A stretch of DNA of 36,688 nt from the NCBI RefSeq assembly GCF_014836755.1, contig NZ_JACSQF010000024.1, positions 1 to 36,688 of the forward strand, read 5' to 3'. Of the stretch, positions 30,086-36,688 are shown piece after piece. The notes beneath the pieces are model-generated. The model worked only from the letters and a program-made list of their open reading frames with translations. It made no database searches and was not told the DNA's origin. How positions within the stretch are numbered: position 1 is the stretch's first letter; every line of letters starts with the position of its first letter. A program made the translations under genes and the position numbers. This stretch comes from Oerskovia merdavium (GTDB lineage: Bacteria; Actinomycetota; Actinomycetes; Actinomycetales; Cellulomonadaceae).

Positions 30086-31024
30086 ATGAGCACCGAACCC
30101 TCGCCGACGACCGTCCCCCAGGGAATCCCCGCGATCGAGGCGACCACCCCCGCGCCCGAGCGCTCGGACGCCGAGGTCCTCGTCATCACGGGCATGTCCG
30201 GGGCGGGTCGTACGCGTGCTGCCGCGGTCCTCGAGGACCTCGACTGGTACGTCGTGGACAACATGCCGCCCAGGATGCTCGTACCGCTCGTCGACATGAT
30301 GACGCGCGCGGGGTCGAGCGTCCAGCGCATCGCCGCGGTCGTCGACGTCCGCGGCGGCGGGTTCTTCACCGACCTGCTCGACGTCCTCAAGCACCTGCGG
30401 GACGCCGGCGTCTTCTACCGCATCCTGTTCCTCGACGCGTCCGACGAGGTGCTCGTCCGACGCTACGAGCAGGTCCGTCGTCCGCACCCCCTCCAGGGAG
30501 GAGGCCGGATCCTCGACGGGATCGCCGAGGAGCGCCGCCTCGTCGCGAGCGTCGAGGAGCGCGCCGACGTCGTCATCGACACCTCTGACCTCAACGTCCA
30601 CGACCTGGCGCGAGAGGTCCGCGCAGCCGTGGCCGAGGGCACACCGGACGCGCTGCGGATCAACATCGTCTCGTTCGGCTTCAAGTACGGGATCCCGCTC
30701 GACGCGGACCACGTCGTCGACATGCGGTTCCTCGCGAACCCCTACTGGATCACCGAGCTGCGTCACCTGACCGGCCGTGACGAGCCTGTGCGCGACTACG
30801 TCCTGGCGCGCCCGGGAGCCCTCGAGTTCATCGACCGTTACGTGAGCGCGCTCGAGCCCGTCCTGTCCGGCTACCTCGCCGAGGAGAAGCGCTACGTGAC
30901 GATCGCCGTCGGCTGCACGGGCGGCAAGCACCGTTCGGTCGCGGTCTCGGAGGAGCTCGCCAAGAAGCTCCGGGCGCTGGGCCAGCGCGTGACCGTGACC
31001 GCCCGAGACCTCGGCAAGGAGTAG
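30086..31024 (+). CDS. rapZ: RapZ-family nucleotide-binding protein
   Basis: RapZ proteins bind nucleotides. In E. coli RapZ delivers the small RNA GlmZ for cleavage and so tunes glucosamine-6-phosphate synthase; the actinobacterial role is unclear. The 312-residue protein has an N-terminal tail of about 30 residues, Walker A GMSGAGRT (36-43), VVDNMPPRML, DVRGGGFF, a Walker B-like RILFLDASDEVLVRRY, and the C-terminal domain with SFGFKYGIP, VDMRFLANPYW and GCTGGKHRSVAV. The ATG at 30086 has GGGAG immediately upstream, and CATGCT 6 bp before it could equally make it leaderless. It is 20 bp after uvrC and 2 bp before yvcK. Confidence 0.93.
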   Translation: MSTEPSPTTVPQGIPAIEATTPAPERSDAEVLVITGMSGAGRTRAAAVLEDLDWYVVDNMPPRMLVPLVDMMTRAGSSVQRIAAVVDVRGGGFFTDLLDVLKHLRDAGVFYRILFLDASDEVLVRRYEQVRRPHPLQGGGRILDGIAEERRLVASVEERADVVIDTSDLNVHDLAREVRAAVAEGTPDALRINIVSFGFKYGIPLDADHVVDMRFLANPYWITELRHLTGRDEPVRDYVLARPGALEFIDRYVSALEPVLSGYLAEEKRYVTIAVGCTGGKHRSVAVSEELAKKLRALGQRVTVTARDLGKE

Positions 31025-31026
31025 GT

Positions 31027-31989
31027 GTGACTCTCAGCAACCCCGCGGTCGTGGCGCTCGGCGGAGGCCACGGCCTGTCGGCGACGCTGTCCTCGCTGCG
31101 GCTCATGACGGACCGCATCACCGCGGTCGTGACCGTCGCGGACGACGGCGGCTCCTCCGGGAGGCTTCGTTCCGAGCTCGGGGTGCTGCCGCCCGGCGAC
31201 CTCAGGATGGCGCTCGCGGCCCTGTGCGACGACTCCGAGTGGGGGCGGACCTGGAGCTCGGTCCTGCAGCACCGGTTCTCCTCGAGCGGCGACCTCGACC
31301 AGCACGCGGTCGGGAACCTGCTCATCGTGGCCCTCTGGGAGCTCCTGGACGACCCCGTGGCAGGGCTCGACTGGGTGGGCAAGCTGCTCGGGGCTCGCGG
31401 CCGGGTGCTGCCCATGGCCGCCGTGCCGCTCGGCATCGAAGCGGACGTGCGCACCGGGGACGGGCTCTCGACGATCGTGGGCCAGAGCCAGGTCGCCGTG
31501 ACGCACGCACGCATCGAGCAGCTGCGCCTGGTTCCCCCCGACCCGCCCGCGTGCCCCGAGGCCGTGGAGGCGGTGCGGTCCGCGGACTGGGTGATCCTCG
31601 GCCCGGGCTCCTGGTACTCGTCGGTCATGCCCCATCTGCTCGTCCCCGAGCTCGCGCACGCGCTGCACGAGACCGCGGCCCGGCGCTGCGTCGTGCTCAA
31701 CCTCTCGAGCGACGCGGGCGAGACCTACGGCCTCACGGCCACCGACCACCTGGAGGCGCTGCACAAGCACGCGCCCGGGCTGCGGATCGACGCCGTGGTG
31801 GCTGACCCGAGCGCGGTCGAGGACATCGGGCTGCTGGCCGACGAGTCGGCGCGCATGGGTGCGCGCCTCCTGCTCCGTCAGGTCGGGCGTTCCGACGGGA
31901 CCCCGCGGCACGACGCGCTGCGCCTCGCCGCGGCCCTGCGGGACGTCTTCGACGGGTTCCTCGGCGACGTGGGGACGACGACGCACTGA
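31027..31989 (+). CDS. yvcK: YvcK/CofD-like gluconeogenesis factor
   Basis: YvcK-type proteins bind UDP-sugars and affect cell-wall synthesis and growth on gluconeogenic carbon; in mycobacteria the homologue is CuvA. The 320-residue protein has the CofD-like fold with the N-terminal nucleotide loop VVALGGGHGLSATLSSLR, VTVADDGGSSGRLR, DLRMALAAL, HAVGNLLIVAL, and the late motif ILGPGSWYSSVMPHLLVPEL. The GTG at 31027 has AAGGAG 6 bases upstream, inside the end of rapZ, so translation is coupled. The neighbours rapZ and whiA are the standard context for this gene in Gram-positive bacteria. Confidence 0.93.
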   Translation: MTLSNPAVVALGGGHGLSATLSSLRLMTDRITAVVTVADDGGSSGRLRSELGVLPPGDLRMALAALCDDSEWGRTWSSVLQHRFSSSGDLDQHAVGNLLIVALWELLDDPVAGLDWVGKLLGARGRVLPMAAVPLGIEADVRTGDGLSTIVGQSQVAVTHARIEQLRLVPPDPPACPEAVEAVRSADWVILGPGSWYSSVMPHLLVPELAHALHETAARRCVVLNLSSDAGETYGLTATDHLEALHKHAPGLRIDAVVADPSAVEDIGLLADESARMGARLLLRQVGRSDGTPRHDALRLAAALRDVFDGFLGDVGTTTH

Positions 31990-32049
31990 CCGACGCCCGC
32001 GTGGGGGAGTGCGGTCACGATCGTTGCCCGTTGATGGGAGGATGTCGCC

Positions 32050-33030
32050 ATGGCGTTGACGGCACAGGTGAAGGACGAGCTCGCGCGACTCAAGGTGGAC
32101 AAGACCTCCTGCCGCAAGGCGGAGGTCTCGGCCATGCTGCGATTCTCCGGTGGGTTGCACATCATCTCCGGTCGCATCGTGATCGAGGCCGAGCTGGACA
32201 CGGCGATCGCCGCGCGTCGGCTCCGGCAGACGATCAGCGACGTGTACGGGCACACGAGCGAGCTGATCGTGGTCTCGGCGGGCGGTCTGCGTCGGGGGAG
32301 CCGGTACGTGGTGAGGGTCGTCAAGGACGGCGAGTCGCTCGCTCGCCAGACGGGCCTGCTCGACAACCGTGGCCGGCCCGTGCGGGGGTTGCCCCCGCAG
32401 GTGGTGTCGGCCGGGGTCGGCGAGGCCGAGGCCGCGTGGCGCGGCGCGTTCCTCGCGCACGGTTCGCTGACGGAGCCGGGGCGCTCGTCCGCGCTCGAGG
32501 TCACGTGCCCGGGGCCGGAGGCCGCCCTCGCTCTCGTCGGCGCTGCCCGACGCCTGGGCATCTCGGCCAAGGCGCGCGAGGTCCGCGGGGTGGACCGTGT
32601 GGTCATCCGCGACGGCGAGGCCATCAGCGCGATGCTCACGCGGCTGGGGGCCCACGAGACCGTGGTCGTCTGGGAGGAGCGGCGCCAGCGGCGCGAGGTG
32701 CGTGGCACGGCCAACCGGCTCGCGAACTTCGACGACGCCAACCTGCGGCGCTCGGCACGCGCGGCGGTCGCGGCCGGGGCCCGCGTCGAGCGGGCCTTCG
32801 AGATCCTCGGGCCGGACCTGCCCGACCACCTGCGCGAGGCCGGCGAGCTGCGCCTCGCGCACAAGCAGGCGTCGCTCGAGGAGCTGGGTCAGCTGGCCGA
32901 GCCGCCGCTGACCAAGGACGCCGTCGCGGGCCGCATCCGACGCCTCCTCTCGACCGCGGACAAGCGGGCTGCGGAGCTGGGCATCCCCGACACCGAGGCC
33001 GGTCTGAGCCCGGACCTGCTCGACGTCTGA
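32050..33030 (+). CDS. whiA: DNA-binding protein WhiA
   Basis: WhiA combines a degenerate LAGLIDADG homing-endonuclease-like domain with a C-terminal helix-turn-helix. In Streptomyces it works with WhiB to start sporulation septation; in non-sporulating actinobacteria its role is less clear. The 326-residue protein begins [14 protein letters not shown] and has the N-terminal region [16 protein letters not shown], the central [16 protein letters not shown] (LAGLIDADG-like core), [21 protein letters not shown], and the C-terminal [29 protein letters not shown] 32050 has GGGAGG 8 bases upstream. A gap of 60 bp separates it from yvcK, and a 17-bp terminator hairpin follows. Confidence 0.95.
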   Translation: MALTAQVKDELARLKVDKTSCRKAEVSAMLRFSGGLHIISGRIVIEAELDTAIAARRLRQTISDVYGHTSELIVVSAGGLRRGSRYVVRVVKDGESLARQTGLLDNRGRPVRGLPPQVVSAGVGEAEAAWRGAFLAHGSLTEPGRSSALEVTCPGPEAALALVGAARRLGISAKAREVRGVDRVVIRDGEAISAMLTRLGAHETVVVWEERRQRREVRGTANRLANFDDANLRRSARAAVAAGARVERAFEILGPDLPDHLREAGELRLAHKQASLEELGQLAEPPLTKDAVAGRIRRLLSTADKRAAELGIPDTEAGLSPDLLDV

Positions 33031-33047
33031 GCACCCACCCGTGGGTG

Positions 33048-33085
33048 GACGAGGGGCGCGCACCGGACGGTGCGCGCCCCTCGTC
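33048..33085 (+). terminator. Terminator of the uvrC-whiA cluster
   Basis: GACGAGGGGCGCGCACC (33048-33064) and its exact complement (33069-33085) form a 17-bp stem with a 4-nt loop. Confidence 0.9.
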
Positions 33086-33235
33086 GTGCGCCGAGCGCCT
33101 CGCACGCCGTGGAGCGCGGTCCGGGCGGTGCGGTGACGCTGGTGTGACGTGCGTCTCGGGCCTCCATCACGTTCCCACGCTTCGTGCAAGGTCGTCTCAG
33201 ATCAGGTCTCAGGTCACGTGTCGGGCCGCTTTGGG

Positions 33236-34464
<1,229 letters not shown>

Positions 34465-34492
34465 TCTCCGTCTCTTCGACGTGAGGTGAATT

Positions 34493-34545
34493 CTGCGTCC
34501 GCGTGCGTGGCCGGCCCGGTTGGCCGCCCATGCACGCGGACGCAG
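34493..34545 (+). other. 14-bp stem hairpin between gap and pgk
   Basis: CTGCGTCCGCGTGC (34493-34506) pairs exactly with 34532-34545, and the loop itself contains GGCC self-pairing. There is no T-run. It could be a partial terminator or an RNA-processing or stabilising element that sets the gap to pgk ratio. Confidence 0.65.
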
Positions 34546-34594
34546 TCATGTGTGACGTGACCTGTTTCGACCTGTTCAGACCAGGAGTGTGCTC

Positions 34595-35794
34595 ATGAAG
34601 ACCATCGACTCCCTCGGCGACCTGCGCGGCAAGCGCGTGCTCGTCCGCTCGGACTTCAACGTCCCCCTCGACGGGACGACCATCACGGACGACGGCCGCA
34701 TCCGCGCCGCGCTCCCCACGCTCAAGCGTCTGACCGACGCCGGTGCGAAGGTCGTCGTGACCGCGCACCTCGGGCGTCCCAAGGGTGAGCCGGACGCCAA
34801 GTACTCCCTCGCCCCCGTCGCAGCCCGCCTCGGCGAGCTCCTCGGCGCGCCGGTGACGCTCGCGGCCGACACCGTCGGCGAGTCCGCCCGTGCCACGGTC
34901 GCCGCCCTCGGCGACGGCGAGGTCGCGCTGCTCGAGAACATCCGCTTCGACCCTCGTGAGACCTCGAAGGTCGACGCCGAGCGCGAGTCGCTCGCTGCGG
35001 ACCTCGCCGCCCTCGCGGACGCGTACGTGTCGGACGGGTTCGGCGTCGTGCACCGCAAGCAGGCCTCGGTCTACGACATCGCCAAGGTGCTGCCGTCCGC
35101 GGTCGGCGAGCTCGTCCTCAAGGAGGTCGACTCCCTGAAGAAGGCGACCGAGGACCCGGCCCGCCCCTACGTCGTCGTGCTCGGCGGCTCGAAGGTCTCC
35201 GACAAGCTCGGTGTCATCGCCAACCTGCTGACCAAGGCGGACCGCCTGCTCATCGGTGGCGGCATGGTCTTCACCTTCCTCGCGGCCAAGGGCTACTCGG
35301 TGGGCAACTCGCTCCTCGAGACGGACCAGATCGAGACGGTCAAGGGCTACCTCGCTGACGCAGAGAAGGCAGGCGTCGAGATCGTCCTGCCGACCGACAT
35401 CCTCGCCGCGGACTCGTTCGCCGCCGACTCTCCCTACGAGGTCGTGCCTGCGGACGCGATCCCGGACGGCAAGATCGGTCTGGACATCGGCCCCGAGTCG
35501 GCCAAGCTCTTCGCGAGCAAGATCGTCGACGCCAAGACGGTCGTCTGGAACGGTCCTGCGGGCGTCTTCGAGTTCGAGGCGTTCTCGGGCGGTACGCGTG
35601 CCGTGGCGCAGGCCCTGGTCGACGCGACCGCGAACGGCGCGTTCACGATCGTCGGTGGCGGCGACTCCGCCGCGGCCGTGCGCATCCTCGGCTTCGACGA
35701 GGCCGGCTTCAGCCACATCTCGACCGGTGGCGGCGCGAGCCTGGAGTTCCTCGAGGGCAAGTCCCTCCCGGGGCTCGCAGTCCTCGAGGCCTGA
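34595..35794 (+). CDS. pgk: Phosphoglycerate kinase
   Basis: It transfers the phosphate of 1,3-bisphosphoglycerate to ADP. The 399-residue protein has the N-domain motif [13 protein letters not shown], substrate-binding [12 protein letters not shown] and [11 protein letters not shown], the hinge-region [12 protein letters not shown], and the nucleotide-binding [18 protein letters not shown] and [10 protein letters not shown]. The ATG at 34595 has AGGAG 7 bases upstream and is preferred over a GTG at 34589. It lies 130 bp after gap, behind a strong hairpin, and 44 bp before tpiA. Length is typical. Confidence 0.97.
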   Translation: MKTIDSLGDLRGKRVLVRSDFNVPLDGTTITDDGRIRAALPTLKRLTDAGAKVVVTAHLGRPKGEPDAKYSLAPVAARLGELLGAPVTLAADTVGESARATVAALGDGEVALLENIRFDPRETSKVDAERESLAADLAALADAYVSDGFGVVHRKQASVYDIAKVLPSAVGELVLKEVDSLKKATEDPARPYVVVLGGSKVSDKLGVIANLLTKADRLLIGGGMVFTFLAAKGYSVGNSLLETDQIETVKGYLADAEKAGVEIVLPTDILAADSFAADSPYEVVPADAIPDGKIGLDIGPESAKLFASKIVDAKTVVWNGPAGVFEFEAFSGGTRAVAQALVDATANGAFTIVGGGDSAAAVRILGFDEAGFSHISTGGGASLEFLEGKSLPGLAVLEA

Positions 35795-35838
35795 CCCCCA
35801 CCACCGCAGCCTCACGGCTCACAGAAGGTAGACACACC

Positions 35839-36636
35839 ATGACTGATGCACGTACCCCGCTCATCGCGGGCAACTGGAAGATGAACCTGGACCACCAGGA
35901 GGCCATCCACACGGTCCAGAAGCTCGCCTGGGCCCTCAAGGACGCCAAGCACGACTTCTCGGCCGTCGAGGTCACGGTGCTCGCGCCGTACACGGACCTG
36001 CGCAGCGTCCAGACGCTGGTCGACGCGGACAAGCTCGAGCTGACCTACGGCGCGCAGGACGTCTCGCAGCACGTCTCGGGCGCCTACACGGGCGAGATCT
36101 CGCCCGTGTTCCTGAGCAAGCTGGGCGTGACGTACGTCGCGGTCGGCCACTCGGAGCGTCGTCAGTACCACGGCGAGGACGACGCGCTCGTCAACGCCAA
36201 GTCGAAGGCGGCACTGGCTCACGGCCTGATCCCGATCATCTGCGTCGGCGAGGCCCTCGAGATCCGCAAGGCGGGCGAGCAGGTCTCCTACACGCTCGCG
36301 CAGGTCGACGGCGCCCTCGAAGGCCTCTCGGCCGAGGACGCCGCCAAGGTCGTCATCGCGTACGAGCCCGTCTGGGCCATCGGCACGGGCGAGGTCGCCA
36401 CCCCGCAGGACGCGCAGGAGGTCGCGGGCGCGATCCGTGCCCGTCTCGCGGAGCTCTACTCGACCGAGGTCGCCGACGCCGTGCGCGTCCTGTACGGCGG
36501 TTCGGTCAAGTCGTCGTCGATCGCCGAGCTCATGAAGGAGCAGGACGTCGACGGTGCACTGGTCGGTGGCGCGAGCCTCGACCCCGAGGAGTTCGCGAAG
36601 ATCGCGCGCTTCCAGTCGCACCAGACCGGGGCCTGA
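35839..36636 (+). CDS. tpiA: Triosephosphate isomerase
   Basis: It interconverts dihydroxyacetone phosphate and glyceraldehyde 3-phosphate. The 265-residue TIM barrel shows GNWKMN (Asn12, Lys14), electrophile His104 in AVGHSERRQ, catalytic Glu176 in [11 protein letters not shown] with the flexible loop following, and the phosphate-binding YGGSVKSSS and GALVGGASL. The ATG at 35839 has AAGG about 10 bases upstream. It completes the gap-pgk-tpiA operon and is followed by a hairpin at the window end. Confidence 0.97.
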   Translation: MTDARTPLIAGNWKMNLDHQEAIHTVQKLAWALKDAKHDFSAVEVTVLAPYTDLRSVQTLVDADKLELTYGAQDVSQHVSGAYTGEISPVFLSKLGVTYVAVGHSERRQYHGEDDALVNAKSKAALAHGLIPIICVGEALEIRKAGEQVSYTLAQVDGALEGLSAEDAAKVVIAYEPVWAIGTGEVATPQDAQEVAGAIRARLAELYSTEVADAVRVLYGGSVKSSSIAELMKEQDVDGALVGGASLDPEEFAKIARFQSHQTGA

Positions 36637-36643
36637 TCCCCCT

Positions 36644-36680
36644 CGCTGCCGGGTCGCGCCGCGCGCGCGCCCCGGCAGCG
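36644..36680 (+). terminator. Hairpin after tpiA
   Basis: CGCTGCCGGG (36644-36653) pairs exactly with CCCGGCAGCG (36671-36680) around an alternating GC loop; flanking C and G runs extend it. The final nine bases of the window are all G. Confidence 0.7.
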
Positions 36681-36688
36681 GGGGGGGG

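Overview
This window comes from the chromosome of a high-GC actinobacterium. The best guess is the Micrococcales, in the Cellulomonas / Oerskovia / Cellulosimicrobium neighbourhood. That placement rests on very high GC, GTG and leaderless starts, the ANTAR regulator next to polA, a four-domain ribosomal protein S1, the uvrC-rapZ-yvcK-whiA-gap-pgk-tpi order, and LAxTG surface anchoring. The genus is inference; no search was run.

Positions 1-2920 are the edge of a decayed mobile region. It contains the duplicated tip of an IS3-type insertion sequence, the first codons of a TnpB gene broken by that IS, the 3' half of a thymidylate synthase gene, a small membrane-protein gene, and a tyrosine integrase cut in mid catalytic domain and fused to the tail of another gene. 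An intact excisionase-like gene and direct repeats follow, then a tRNA-Leu(CAA) gene that was the probable integration site.

From 2921 to the end the window is conserved housekeeping DNA: the PdtaR-type ANTAR response regulator, a GNAT acetyltransferase, a hotdog thioesterase, polA, a small HTH protein with twin operators, a methyltransferase, phosphofructokinase, rpsA, a Nudix hydrolase, an ABC exporter with a divergent MarR regulator, coaE, pcp, a cell-wall-anchored surface protein, uvrB, two TerC-family metal exporters behind a yybP-ykoY (manganese) riboswitch, a YciI protein, a metallo-beta-lactamase-fold hydrolase, uvrA, an OsmC protein, uvrC, rapZ, yvcK, whiA and the glycolytic operon gap-pgk-tpiA. 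Strong GC-rich hairpins separate most transcription units.

The most striking regulatory signal is shared by polA, uvrA, uvrB and uvrC. Each has a TTGTCRGTG-like box, exactly 8 bp, a TAnnnT -10 hexamer, and then a start codon 6-7 bp further on. This matches the mycobacterial RecA-independent DNA-damage promoter bound by PafBC and predicts that these repair genes form one damage-induced, leaderless regulon. None of the other promoters I compared (pdtaR, Nudix, marR, coaE, rapZ, osmC, terC) has the upstream box. I found no CRISPR array, rRNA operon, biosynthetic cluster or convincing wholly new system. The less ordinary items are the repair regulon, the twin palindromic operators at 8184-8227, the chimeric integrase, the duplicated IS end, and the long gap leader with a possible 10-codon ORF.
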